Positions 1-8,860 are shown, counted from the first letter of the stretch. The stretch is 64,000 bases of DNA from Psychroflexus torquis ATCC 700755 (GCF_000153485.2 NC_018721.1:1364001-1428000), one strand, 5' to 3'. A program made the numbers and translations. The notes: generated by a model not told the origin, from the sequence alone.

Positions 1-1023
1 TCCGGATATCAGTTTAACGAGACAGGGATTCTCAATTCAGAATCTATTAATAATCCAGGTTTTTTTAGAGAAACTCAAAACTCTATTTTAACGAACAGTC
101 TTTATAGCCAGTTAAACTATCTGTCAACAAATAAAGACCTCAGTGTAGAATTTGGGGGAAGACTTAATCATTTTTCAAAATTTGACAGGGTGTTGATTGA
201 GCCTAGATTCAACTTAAGTTATAAAATAGTGGACCATGTTTACCTAGAAGTTCTCGCTGAACAAAAAAGCCAGGTCACCTCTCAAGTTATCGATTTACAA
301 ACGGATTTTTTGGGTGTTGAAAATAGAAGATGGGTCCTCTCCAATCCTAATAACCGACCAATTATACAAAGCCAACAAATCTCGACTGGACTCAATTATG
401 TAAAACCAAGCTGGTTTATCAATGCAGACGTCTACTACAAACACGTAGAAGGAATAACCACACAAGGACAAGGTTTTCAAAATCAGTTTCAATTTTCACA
501 AGTGCATGGAAGTTATGAAGTAAAAGGAATTGATTTTTTAATCAATAAAAATTTCGATCCCATTTCTGGATGGGCAAGCTATTCCATATCCGATAATTTT
601 TACCGTTTTGACGCTTTAGACACATCGCGTTTTCAAAACAATCTGGATATACAACATGTGATTTCTTTTGGATTGAGCTACGAGAAAAAAGGCTTAAAAT
701 TATCTACTGGATTTAACTGGCATTCTGGAGCTCCTATAACACTTCCCCAAGAAAATCAAGGTGTGAACCCTCAACAAATTCTATTTCAAGGACCAAACGC
801 GGAGCGATTACCCGATTACTTTAGGTTGGATTTTTCAACAACCTACAACTTTGCCATTTTTAAAAATATAAATGCTCTTGCAGGTTTGTCCTTCTGGAAT
901 GTCTTTGGAAACTCGAATATATACGATCAGTTTAATCGGTTGGATGACGATCAAAATATCCAAACCTTTAAACAACGAGGTTTAAATTTTACACCAAATT
1001 TGGTATTCAGACTGAAGTTTTAA
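1..1023 (+). CDS. TonB-dependent receptor, C-terminal part (truncated by window edge)
   Basis: The reading frame is already open at base 1, so the gene begins upstream and only the last 340 codons are visible. The protein has alternating aromatic and polar strands typical of an outer-membrane beta barrel. Segments such as FRLDFSTTYNF and AGLSFWNVFGNSN resemble the last strands of TonB-dependent receptors, and the chain ends in RLKF, with the terminal phenylalanine used by the barrel assembly machinery. The role would be energised uptake of a large substrate across the outer membrane. The substrate cannot be told because the plug domain is outside the window. An OMP of another class is possible but less likely. 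Confidence 0.8.
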   Translation, partial: SGYQFNETGILNSESINNPGFFRETQNSILTNSLYSQLNYLSTNKDLSVEFGGRLNHFSKFDRVLIEPRFNLSYKIVDHVYLEVLAEQKSQVTSQVIDLQTDFLGVENRRWVLSNPNNRPIIQSQQISTGLNYVKPSWFINADVYYKHVEGITTQGQGFQNQFQFSQVHGSYEVKGIDFLINKNFDPISGWASYSISDNFYRFDALDTSRFQNNLDIQHVISFGLSYEKKGLKLSTGFNWHSGAPITLPQENQGVNPQQILFQGPNAERLPDYFRLDFSTTYNFAIFKNINALAGLSFWNVFGNSNIYDQFNRLDDDQNIQTFKQRGLNFTPNLVFRLKF

Positions 1024-1212
1024 TAGCCTCTAAAAGATTTGTATCTAAACATCAACTAGTTTAAGAAGAATTAGTTTTTTACAGCAGTTACAACTTTAGT
1101 ATATTTCAAATCTTAAATCGCTATGTAAACTGAACTTAAGGAAGTGTTCTTTAAACTTTTCACTCAAACTCAAGTCTTATATATATTTGCAACTCTAATT
1201 TGATAAATTACT

Positions 1213-3720
1213 ATGAAACAAATTCTATTTTTCACCACCTTTCTTTTTGCTTTATGTGCTCAAGCCCAAGAAGTGAAGCTTAAAGACTACTTACCTCAAG
1301 ATGTCACTTATAATCAAAATATTCCAACCCCAAGTGAAATCATTGGTTTTGTTCCTGGAGAGTGGCATGTTTCTCACGACAAACTGGTTCTATATATGAG
1401 AGCCATAGCAGAATCCTCAGATAGGGTTAGTATAGAAAACAGAGGGTTTACTTATGAAAGAAGACCTCTTATTTTACTTACCATTACCTCTCCAGAGAAT
1501 CATAAAAATCTAGCTAAAATTCAAGAGAACCATCTCAAAATTATATCTGGTGAAATCTCAGAATCTCAGTTAGAATCTATGCCTATTGTAGTGAATCAGG
1601 GATTTTCTGTTCACGGTAATGAACCTAGTGGTACCAATGCTTCTCTAGTTTTAGCCTATTATCTTGCTGCTGCAGAAGGCCCTTCTATAGACCGGATGCT
1701 AGAAAATACGGTTATACTTCTCGACCCAAGTTTCAACCCAGATGGTTTACAACGATTTGCCTATTGGACCAATACCAATAGAAGTACAAATTTGAATCCT
1801 GACCCTCAAGATCGTGAATTCTTTGAAATTTGGCCAGGGGGCAGAACAAATCATTATTGGTTCGACCTCAATAGAGATTGGCTTCCCCTACAACTTTTGG
1901 AAAGCCAAGCTAGAGTAAAAACATTTTACGATTGGAGACCTAATGTCCTAACCGACCACCATGAGATGGGCTCCAATTCTTCCTTCTTTTTTCAACCTGG
2001 TATCCCAGAAAGAACAAATCCCCTCACCCCTCAACTCAACCAAGATCTTACTGAACGAATTGGTAACTATCATGCTAAAGCTCTAGACAGTATCGGTTCT
2101 TTATATTATTCGAAAGAGAGTTTTGATGACTTTTACTACGGTAAAGGGTCTACCTTCCCAGACATTAATGGTTCTATAGGTATTCTGTTCGAACAAGCAA
2201 GCTCTAGAGGTTCTGGACAAATGACTGATAACGGATTATTGACATTCCCCTTCACTATTAAAAATCAGTTTACCACAGCCCTCTCCACTTTGAAAGCTTC
2301 CTTAGAACTGAAAACTGACATTCTCAAGTTACAGCATAATTTTTATAGAAACGCCGAGAAGAATGCTGAAAAGGGAGCTTATGTGTTTGGCAGAAAGAAC
2401 GATCCTGTCTTAGCTAACGAATTGGCAAAAGTCTTAGAGCAACATCAGGTAGAGCTTTATAAACTTAAAAAAAATGAACGCTTTGACGGAAAGGATTTCG
2501 ACCAAAATTCATCGTATATCATTCCTAAAAACCAATTACAACATAGAATCGTGGAGGCGATGTTTGAGGAGCGTACGAGTTTTAACGATAGTATTTTTTA
2601 CGATGTATCCGCCTGGAGTTTCAGACATGCTTTTGATGTAGATTTTGCTGAAGTGAAATCTATAGATATGGGTAAAAAACTAACTTCAGTAGAATTGGAC
2701 ATCCCCAATGACCTTCAAAAATCTAAGTATGCCTATGCTTTGCGCTGGAATGATTTTAATGCCCCAAAGGTGTTATATAAAATCATGGATGAAGACATCC
2801 GTGTAAAGGTGGCTCAAAAACCATTTCAATCTAAGACTGAAGCTTTTGATTATGGAACTATTGTTATTCCCGTACAAAATCAACAGAAAACTAGTACCGA
2901 AATCTACACTCTACTGGATGAATTACAAAAAGACAACCATGTAAAAATTTCACCATTAAAAACTGGATTAACCCAAGGAATTAATCTTGGAAGTCCCAAT
3001 ATGAGTCATCTAAAAATGCCTAAAATTGCTATGCTTGTTGGCGAAGGAGTAAGGTCTTATGATGCTGGGGAAATATGGCACATGCTAGATTTTAGGTATG
3101 AGATTCCAGTCACTAAACTGGATGCCAAAGATTTTAATAGGACTAGCCTTGAGAAGTACACCCACTTGGTTATACCAAGCTCAAGTTCTGATGCCTTAAC
3201 CCCTTCAGGAAAAGAAAAACTAAAAGACTGGGTAAGGAAGGGAGGAAACCTCATCGCCTACAAAGGCACCATGAATTGGCTTAAAGCTGAAAAGATGATT
3301 GACTTTAAAACAAAAAAAGATAGTATCGTGGCCAATGATATCAGTTTTATAGAGCGTTCAGAATTTTATGGTGCTAAGCGAATTGGAGGAACTATTTTTA
3401 AAGCTAAAATTGACAGATCTCACCCTATAGTTTATGGTTATAATAATGACGAGATAGCCCTTTTTAGAAACTCCAACTTAATGCTAGAGGCGGACACTTT
3501 AAGCTTTAACAATCCTATTCAATATACCAACTCACCTTTATTAAGCGGATATATAAATGCAGAAAATTTAGAGTTAATTAAAGGCACTGTCCCCTTCAAA
3601 CAAGATGGATATGGAAGAGGAAATGTGATGATCTTTACTGATAATACCAACTTTAGAGCCTTTTGGCTTGGAACCTTTAAGTTATTTTTAAATTCAATCT
3701 TTTTTAGCGACCAGATGTAA
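1213..3720 (+). CDS. Secreted M14-family zinc metallopeptidase
   Basis: This 835-residue protein starts with a clear signal peptide (MKQILFFTTFLFALCAQAQ), so it acts in the periplasm or outside the cell. Zinc-carboxypeptidase features are present: HGNEPSG near residue 134 supplies the first His and Glu ligands, NPDG and DLNRDW follow, and DHHEMG near 248-252 supplies the second His. The FEQASSRG stretch near residue 327 fits the catalytic Glu. Residues about 590-830 look like a glutamine-amidotransferase-like C-terminal domain, common in large Bacteroidota M14 proteins. The gene stands alone, with a box TATATTTG at 1182-1189 suggesting its own promoter. The substrate is unknown. Confidence 0.88.
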   Translation: MKQILFFTTFLFALCAQAQEVKLKDYLPQDVTYNQNIPTPSEIIGFVPGEWHVSHDKLVLYMRAIAESSDRVSIENRGFTYERRPLILLTITSPENHKNLAKIQENHLKIISGEISESQLESMPIVVNQGFSVHGNEPSGTNASLVLAYYLAAAEGPSIDRMLENTVILLDPSFNPDGLQRFAYWTNTNRSTNLNPDPQDREFFEIWPGGRTNHYWFDLNRDWLPLQLLESQARVKTFYDWRPNVLTDHHEMGSNSSFFFQPGIPERTNPLTPQLNQDLTERIGNYHAKALDSIGSLYYSKESFDDFYYGKGSTFPDINGSIGILFEQASSRGSGQMTDNGLLTFPFTIKNQFTTALSTLKASLELKTDILKLQHNFYRNAEKNAEKGAYVFGRKNDPVLANELAKVLEQHQVELYKLKKNERFDGKDFDQNSSYIIPKNQLQHRIVEAMFEERTSFNDSIFYDVSAWSFRHAFDVDFAEVKSIDMGKKLTSVELDIPNDLQKSKYAYALRWNDFNAPKVLYKIMDEDIRVKVAQKPFQSKTEAFDYGTIVIPVQNQQKTSTEIYTLLDELQKDNHVKISPLKTGLTQGINLGSPNMSHLKMPKIAMLVGEGVRSYDAGEIWHMLDFRYEIPVTKLDAKDFNRTSLEKYTHLVIPSSSSDALTPSGKEKLKDWVRKGGNLIAYKGTMNWLKAEKMIDFKTKKDSIVANDISFIERSEFYGAKRIGGTIFKAKIDRSHPIVYGYNNDEIALFRNSNLMLEADTLSFNNPIQYTNSPLLSGYINAENLELIKGTVPFKQDGYGRGNVMIFTDNTNFRAFWLGTFKLFLNSIFFSDQM

Positions 3721-3740
3721 AATAGGTATTCCAATCCCTT

Positions 3741-3778
3741 ACACAAGTCCATTTCTATATATAGAAATGGACTTGTGT
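3741..3778. terminator. Perfect 19+19 bp palindrome, probable terminator
   Basis: The two arms (ACACAAGTCCATTTCTATA and its exact complement) meet without a loop. It begins 21 bases after the stop of the M14 peptidase gene. There is no long T-tract, so it may stop transcription weakly, protect the mRNA end, or bind a protein. Confidence 0.6.
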
Positions 3779-3834
3779 GTTTAGTGTAAAAATTAGTGTA
3801 ACTTCAATACTAGATTTATGTTCAAAATAAAACT

Positions 3835-4746
3835 ATGAGAGCAATGGTCATTTCAGGTGGAGGAAGCAAAGGGGCGTTTGCAGGAGGCATTGCAGAATAT
3901 CTTATCACCGTTTGCAAAAACGACTATGACCTTTTTGTAGGCACCTCTACCGGAAGCCTACTTATTCCATTGCTTTCTATAGGTGAAATTTCTAAGCTTA
4001 AGGAGGTGTATACCTCTGTGAACCAAAAGTCAATTTTTAGTAGAAATCCTTTTATCATCAAAGAAAGGGATGGCGAATTTGAAATCAGAATCAATCACCT
4101 CAACATCCTCCTAGGATTTTTAAAGGGTTCGAAAACCTTTGGAGAAAGTAAGTCCTTAAAAAAATTAATTTTGAGAACAGTCACTCCAAATTTTTTTGAG
4201 AAAATGAAGAATCAACATGTAGATGTGGTCGTCACAGTCTCCAACATAAGTTTGGGCAAGGTCGAATACAAGTCCGTCAAGGATTTTAATCGCGAAGAAT
4301 TTTGTGATTGGATATGGGCTTCTGCTAACTTAGTTCCTTTTATGAGCTTAGTTAGAAAGGATGGTTACGAGTATGGGGATGGTGGATTAGGCAATGTTGT
4401 TCCTATTGCAGAAGCCATTAACAGAGGCGCTAAAGAAGTAGATATCATTTTATTAAAAACTGAAAAGCCATTTCAAAAAAAACCAGTAAAAAATGTCCTA
4501 GAATTAACGACTCGGATATTTGATTTCCTTCTGGAGCAGATTATCACCAATGATATTATGATTGGAAAATTGAGGAGTAAACATGATGAGATCACGCTCA
4601 ACTTTTATAATCCTCCAGAAATGCTCACCAAAAACTCTCTTATTTTTGAACCTATAAAAATGAAAAAATGGTGGGATTTAGGTTTTGAGTTTGCACAACA
4701 GAACAACCACTATTGCAGAAGAATTCAGACCAAATTATTTCAATAA
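3835..4746 (+). CDS. Patatin-like phospholipase
   Basis: The 303-residue protein has the whole patatin signature: the glycine-rich oxyanion loop GGGSKGAFAGG at residues 8-18, the nucleophile elbow GTSTG with Ser38, and the catalytic Asp in DGG at about residue 182. The Ser-Asp dyad is therefore intact and the enzyme is probably an active lipid acyl hydrolase. There is no signal peptide or transmembrane segment, so it should be cytosolic or membrane-peripheral. It stands alone between a palindromic terminator and a gene remnant, which gives no hint of a pathway. Length fits the short bacterial patatins. Confidence 0.88.
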   Translation: MRAMVISGGGSKGAFAGGIAEYLITVCKNDYDLFVGTSTGSLLIPLLSIGEISKLKEVYTSVNQKSIFSRNPFIIKERDGEFEIRINHLNILLGFLKGSKTFGESKSLKKLILRTVTPNFFEKMKNQHVDVVVTVSNISLGKVEYKSVKDFNREEFCDWIWASANLVPFMSLVRKDGYEYGDGGLGNVVPIAEAINRGAKEVDIILLKTEKPFQKKPVKNVLELTTRIFDFLLEQIITNDIMIGKLRSKHDEITLNFYNPPEMLTKNSLIFEPIKMKKWWDLGFEFAQQNNHYCRRIQTKLFQ

Positions 4747-4860
4747 ATGGATAGCGTTTTAATAATATATTTATGATTTTTAGAAATCTAAATCCAAAAA
4801 AAACAACGTGAGTTTTACTCAAGTAAAAGTTAAAGATTAGCATGGCTTGGCGATTGAAGA

Positions 4861-5121
4861 AGGAAGAGCTCGGGAATATTTAAGATTAAACCAAGACCTA
4901 ATCAACATGACATTCATATTTCAATCTCTGCGGATGTTGTAAAGAGAAGAAAGTTAACCGATTATCCTTCTGTTTACCCAGAGGTAAAAATAGTAGCGGG
5001 GAGAGTGTAATCGATCACAGCAGAAAAAGCCTATAAAGATAGTAGCTTGCTTACCTCCTCACCTTGGTCTGGTTACCCAAATTTTAAGAGAATTTTAAAA
5101 ACTAATGAGAGCAACACTTAA
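4861..5121 (+). pseudogene. Unidentified gene remnant
   Basis: No intact gene fills 4747-5131. One frame reads as normal protein from about 4861 to 5121 (parts: KIKPRPNQHDIHISIS, YPSVYPEVKIVAG, SSPWSGYPNFKRILK) but is broken by a TAA at 5008-5010 and has no start codon. I do not recognise the family. Protein-like composition on both sides of the stop suggests a decayed gene, but chance reading cannot be excluded. Confidence 0.35.
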
Positions 5122-5131
5122 AAAATAATAT

Positions 5132-5584
5132 ATGAATAACGAACTGATTGAGCAAAAAAGCTGGTGGAAAAAAAATTGGAAGTGGTTTATTCCTGTTAGT
5201 GGACTCTTACTCCTTATATGTTCTGTCTTCATTTCTTCTGAAATAATGGGGATTGGTACTGATTTTGCTCAGGCTTATTCCGATACGGAGCTTTATAAAG
5301 ATGCTATAAAAAAAGTCGAATCTGACCAAAAAGTTAAAGAACTACTCGGTGAAATAGAACCGATTGACAAATTTGCAATTTTAGAGGGGGAAGTTAACTA
5401 CTCAAATGGAAACCAAAGTGTAAATTCTACCCTCCGGATACAAGGAACGAAAGGAAAAGCCAAAATGGATATTTCCGCAGATCGAGTTGAGGGCCAGTGG
5501 GTCTTTAAAAAGATCAATGTCCGAATTAAAAACTCAGACAATAGCAAACAAACGATTGAAATTATAAGAGATTCCAAAAAGTAG
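5132..5584 (+). CDS. Coa1-like membrane-anchored protein
   Basis: The 150-residue protein has a short Trp/Lys-rich N-terminus, one transmembrane helix (about residues 15-35), and a soluble domain of about 110 residues. The pattern SDTELYKDAIKKVESDQKVKE followed by a beta-rich half with GEVNYSNGNQ and GKAKM resembles the cytochrome-c-oxidase assembly factor Coa1 family (DUF1783), which is also found in bacteria. In mitochondria Coa1 helps assemble complex IV. Bacterial members have no proven role, and no oxidase gene is nearby. The family call rests on topology and a few motifs. Confidence 0.55.
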   Translation: MNNELIEQKSWWKKNWKWFIPVSGLLLLICSVFISSEIMGIGTDFAQAYSDTELYKDAIKKVESDQKVKELLGEIEPIDKFAILEGEVNYSNGNQSVNSTLRIQGTKGKAKMDISADRVEGQWVFKKINVRIKNSDNSKQTIEIIRDSKK

Positions 5585-5624
5585 TGACGTAAATACACTT
5601 ATAGTATCTTAGACATATAGAAGC

Positions 5625-6299
5625 CTAAGTTTTATAAAGTGTAGTCACTATAGTTCCTTTTTGGCCATTTAAAATAACAGATAATAACTGCGTTTCTTCC
5701 TTGACCTTTAAGTGAAATGGTCCTGCCGTTAAGTTGACACCACTTTGCTTTTTTAGTCTAATTCCTTGTCCTGAAATAATATCTTTATTGGGTATAAAAT
5801 CCCCTTCAGGGACATGTTCGGTTACGATGATGTATTCAAAATTGGATAATTTACTCACTATACGTTGAATTTCAGTATTCGATAAATGTTGTAACACGTG
5901 TCTTAGTAAGGCACAACCTCCAGAAGGCAAATCATCTATCGCGATATCCAAACAATGGAATTCTAAATGGTCTTCCCTATATTTTTCTGTATTCCTCTCT
6001 ATAAGGCCTGCAACTATATCGATAGCATGGTACTTTCTGGTATAGTTCACCAATTCTTTTCCTATATTGAAATCGCCACAGCCTAAGTCACAAAGAGTAA
6101 GTTCATTTTGAAATGAATCCAAAAATGAAATGACAACCTCTATGTATGGATTGACCACTTTAGGATGATGGGAGCCTATGCCTGAATAGAAATCGGAAGA
6201 GCTACCTCCCCAGAGTTTCATTTCATAAATCTGTTCCATAGCTTCTTTTGTAGGCCAAGGTTTCTTTATGCTCCTTGATTTATTTTCTTTTTCCTTCAT
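5625..6299 (-). CDS. Class I SAM-dependent methyltransferase
   Basis: The 224-residue protein contains the SAM-binding motif I DLGCGDFNIG at about residues 97-106, then an acidic residue at the end of strand 2 (AIDIV) and a motif like LRHVLQHLS. This is a seven-strand Rossmann methyltransferase. The first 90 residues include aromatic and basic stretches (WGGSSSDFYSGIG) that may bind the substrate. There is no signal peptide. The gene is convergent with the Coa1-like gene and has no operon partner, so its substrate remains open. Confidence 0.75.
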   Translation of the reverse strand: MKEKENKSRSIKKPWPTKEAMEQIYEMKLWGGSSSDFYSGIGSHHPKVVNPYIEVVISFLDSFQNELTLCDLGCGDFNIGKELVNYTRKYHAIDIVAGLIERNTEKYREDHLEFHCLDIAIDDLPSGGCALLRHVLQHLSNTEIQRIVSKLSNFEYIIVTEHVPEGDFIPNKDIISGQGIRLKKQSGVNLTAGPFHLKVKEETQLLSVILNGQKGTIVTTLYKT

Positions 6300-6565
6300 A
6301 AGCCCCGCTAAGGTTTTTAAAAACGAAGGTATCCAATTTTAGTATCACACTTCATGCTTTTCACTTCGGCTCTATGTACCAACCTTTCATTTTGAGTAAA
6401 TTGCCTCAGGGCAAGCCTATAAGACATTATATGGGAAAAAGTTCATAATTCATGGCAAGCCTCGGAGCATTTTAATCTGGATTATCGAGTAAATAAAACG
6501 AATAATGATGGAAGTATAATCCATACTCATCTTAACTCTGTTATATTGCATTTAAAATCACTAAT

Positions 6566-6790
6566 ATGAAATTGAACTTATTGTCTTGTGATGCTCAAAG
6601 GCCTGATAAAAGAGCGATAGCTAAATGTATTACAGAGATTTCACCTGGTATTGGAGAACCTTTGTCAAGCGAACTCACAGATATACTTTTAGATGGAGAT
6701 GCCGTGGATATTGAGCTGGAAGATAAAAACTCTGGCTCTGCTTTAAGGGCACTGCGAAAACTGGATATTGACTATGAAATTATAGAGTGA
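6566..6790 (+). CDS. Small protein resembling ribosomal L7/L12 C-terminal domain
   Basis: The 74-residue protein has the order strand (KLNLLS), helix (KRAIAKCITEIS), loop with PGIGEPLSSELTDILLDG, helix (SGSALRALRKL), strand (DYEII). This is the alpha/beta order of the L7/L12 C-terminal domain, including the position where L12 has its glycine-rich helix start. Similar short proteins occur alone in bacteria with no settled role. The upstream 265 bases contain only a possible promoter box (TTATATTGC near 6540). The resemblance is a fold-level inference. Confidence 0.5.
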   Translation: MKLNLLSCDAQRPDKRAIAKCITEISPGIGEPLSSELTDILLDGDAVDIELEDKNSGSALRALRKLDIDYEIIE

Positions 6791-6956
6791 GCGATATGAC
6801 TACGAGTAAGGTTTTACCGATTTTAATAAGTTAGGAAAATCATAATTAATCAAAAGCTAAGCTGTTTTTTAGGAATTTCGCTAGGGAATAGGTAACGTGT
6901 AAATTGAAAAAGCCAACACGAATTGTAAAAACTGGTGCCGGCATTTTTCAAATCAG

Positions 6957-7358
6957 TTACTTAGAATATTTTTGTACCAAAGGCATTAATTCCATACTAA
7001 GCCCCTGGGCCATTTCCATACTTTTTACAGCTAGTTTGGATTGAGTTTCTAGCATTTTTTCTCCAACTTCAGACTCGTAAAATTTCAATAATTGTTTTAC
7101 ATCTTCATGGGAATAATATTCCATTGACATTTCAGCAACATTCAAATAATAAGTATCCATAATAGGCTTCAAGTCTTTTTTAAAACTTTCCAAATTTTCT
7201 GCAGGAATCATAGTGTAAAGTTGACTAAAAGAAGCTTCCACAGCATCATTCGATAATTTTGTGAGCTTAAGTGCATCTTCTTTGAACGACTCATTTTGAG
7301 CTTGGGTTATTCCGAAATTGACTAGACAAATCAATAAAATAATTAGTGTTTTCTTCAT
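6957..7358 (-). CDS. Secreted DUF2059 protein
   Basis: I start the gene at the ATG 7358, which begins a standard signal peptide (MKKTLIILLICLVNFGITQAQ); the frame remains open 17 codons further upstream but that would bury the signal. The mature part is mostly helical and holds the DUF2059 pattern: two tyrosines in MEYYSHEDVKQLLKFYES followed by GEKMLETQSKL. Proteins of this domain are periplasmic and of unknown function. The mature domain of about 110 residues is the usual size. It stands alone. Confidence 0.7.
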   Translation of the reverse strand: MKKTLIILLICLVNFGITQAQNESFKEDALKLTKLSNDAVEASFSQLYTMIPAENLESFKKDLKPIMDTYYLNVAEMSMEYYSHEDVKQLLKFYESEVGEKMLETQSKLAVKSMEMAQGLSMELMPLVQKYSK

Positions 7359-7507
7359 AATAAAGGGATTAATGGTTTTAGTTATAGGAAGTGAAAATAA
7401 AAAATTCATTTTTAGTTGTAAAGGAAAATTAAAGTTCAGTTTATAGCGAATTCATTAAAATCTACTTAAGCATTAGACCCTGAGGTTTAATTCCAGAATA
7501 GTTCTAA

Positions 7508-7667
7508 TACCAAAATATATCTATAATGCCGTATGAATAAATCGAATTACTTTTTGGTTGATTGAAATTAAAAATAATTAGCATAGCCTTAGCTACGGTA
7601 ATTATTTTTGATAAAAAGCAGGCGGAAAAGAAACGATTTATTACGACATTATAGGTTTAATTTGGTA
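7508..7667 (-). repeat. Dispersed MITE-like repeat, copy 1 (R1)
   Basis: This 160-bp element runs from TACCAA to TTTGGTA, with imperfect inverted ends and the core AATTACCGTAGCTAAGG in reverse orientation. It ends 3 bases before the IS630 element, so their terminal repeats lie back to back. Related copies are at 13676, 33658, 36404, 40606, 57050 and 58365. Confidence 0.85.
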
Positions 7668-7677
7668 TTATACCAAT

Positions 7678-8262
7678 TTAGTTATTAAATGCCGTATTAA
7701 AAGCTTTTAGAAAATGGTGATTTCCTGTTATAGATTTAATGGTTTCAGGTTTCATTTCGCAGACCATTTCGCTTAGCCATTGTTTTAAACTTTTCATCGA
7801 TTCGAATCTTTGATTCTTAAATCGATTTTTAATGTATTGCCATACTTGTTCGCATGGGTTTAGTTCAGGATTGTATGGGGGTATTCTTAAAAGAACTATA
7901 TTTTGTGGCACCTCTATATTTTTTGTAGAATGAAATCCTGCATTATCAATCACTACAATTTTATATTCCTTTGGATTATGTGTTGAAAATTCTCGCAGAT
8001 AGGCTTGAAATATGTTAGTACTTACACCATTTATTTCCCAAACAAAAGAGTCTCCGTTTATTGGGGAGTAACTACCGTATAGATAGGTCGTTTTATAAAT
8101 ATGTTGATAGGTCACTATTGGCTTTACACCGCTAGCGGTTATGTATTTTCCAAGATGATTCATCATTCCAAATCGAGCTTCATCTTGAAAGTATAAATTA
8201 ACAGAGTCGTAACTATCTTTATTAAGACTAATTCTAATGTTATCTAGCGTATTAGGGAGTTT
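7678..8262 (-). CDS. IS630 transposase, catalytic part (orfB)
   Basis: The frame is open from 8262, just after an in-frame stop, and has no early ATG (first at 8166), so it is best read as the second half of a frameshifted transposase. It holds the full DDE triad: DEARFG near the start, VVIDNAGFH in the middle and PELNPCEQVWQYIK near the end. Joined to orfA the protein would have about 355 residues, normal for IS630. The stop codon lies 5 bp inside the left terminal repeat. Confidence 0.85.
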   Translation of the reverse strand, partial: KLPNTLDNIRISLNKDSYDSVNLYFQDEARFGMMNHLGKYITASGVKPIVTYQHIYKTTYLYGSYSPINGDSFVWEINGVSTNIFQAYLREFSTHNPKEYKIVVIDNAGFHSTKNIEVPQNIVLLRIPPYNPELNPCEQVWQYIKNRFKNQRFESMKSLKQWLSEMVCEMKPETIKSITGNHHFLKAFNTAFNN

Positions 8263-8746
8263 TTAAAAAAGCTTTTTCAGCCTCTACATCTTTTTTGTAG
8301 TGAGATTTCCTAGGAGTCTTGGGTTTTGTTTTAAAATGTTGAATCAAATACTCACGGATCCGTTGGTACTTAACAACTACGCCATACTCTTGTTCTACCC
8401 AATTTTGAGCATCCCAGTATCCCAAAAAAGGATTATTTGGGTCATGTACTCTTTGGGATAAACCCTTATGTATTTGTGGTGTAATAATTTTAGACGTTTT
8501 ATTTTTAGGCTTATCAGTTAACATCATCTCAACCCCACCAGCATTGTAGTTCACAATCCACCTTTCTAGGGTTCTGATATGAATCCCTAAAAAATCAGCT
8601 AATTCTTGTCGGGTTTCAAATTTGCCAGACTTAATGGCTAGCAAACTCTTTAAACGTTTTTCTGCTTTTAAGGTTTTCTGTTTTAACAAGAGTTTCTTTA
8701 GCTCCGAATCTGATTCCTTGATCTCTAAAATTGCTTTTCTTCCCAT
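8252..8746 (-). CDS. IS630 transposase, DNA-binding part (orfA)
   Basis: The 164-residue product has a helix-turn-helix (residues about 45-75, LADFLGIHIRTLERWIVNY) and a second, longer DNA-binding segment (VHDPNNPFLGYW onward), as in IS630 transposase N-termini. It ends with KTP and a stop next to the run T6A5 (8261-8271 on the plus strand). Reading orfB requires a +1 shift there (TTA AAA, skip A, CTC). This may be programmed frameshifting or a single-base mutation in an old copy. Confidence 0.82.
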   Translation of the reverse strand: MGRKAILEIKESDSELKKLLLKQKTLKAEKRLKSLLAIKSGKFETRQELADFLGIHIRTLERWIVNYNAGGVEMMLTDKPKNKTSKIITPQIHKGLSQRVHDPNNPFLGYWDAQNWVEQEYGVVVKYQRIREYLIQHFKTKPKTPRKSHYKKDVEAEKAFLKTP

Positions 8747-8860
8747 TCATAAATATACGAAAAATATACGGCAATACAAAACTTATTTGGTATAAACCCG
8801 ATAATAAAATTTAATTATTTAAAAAAACTATATTAAGATTTTATAAATATTTTTTTTGCT

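Larger units (their letters stand above)
7671..8792 (-). mobile_element. IS630-family insertion sequence, complete
   Basis: The element is 1122 bp with terminal inverted repeats. Read inward, both ends have TACCAA at positions 1-6 and TGCCGTAT at 20-27, with partial matches between. A TA dinucleotide lies just outside each end (7669-7670 and 8793-8794), matching the TA target of the IS630/Tc1/mariner group. The boundary could equally be placed two bases further in at CCAA. It carries a transposase in two overlapping frames with the whole DDE triad. Confidence 0.9.
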
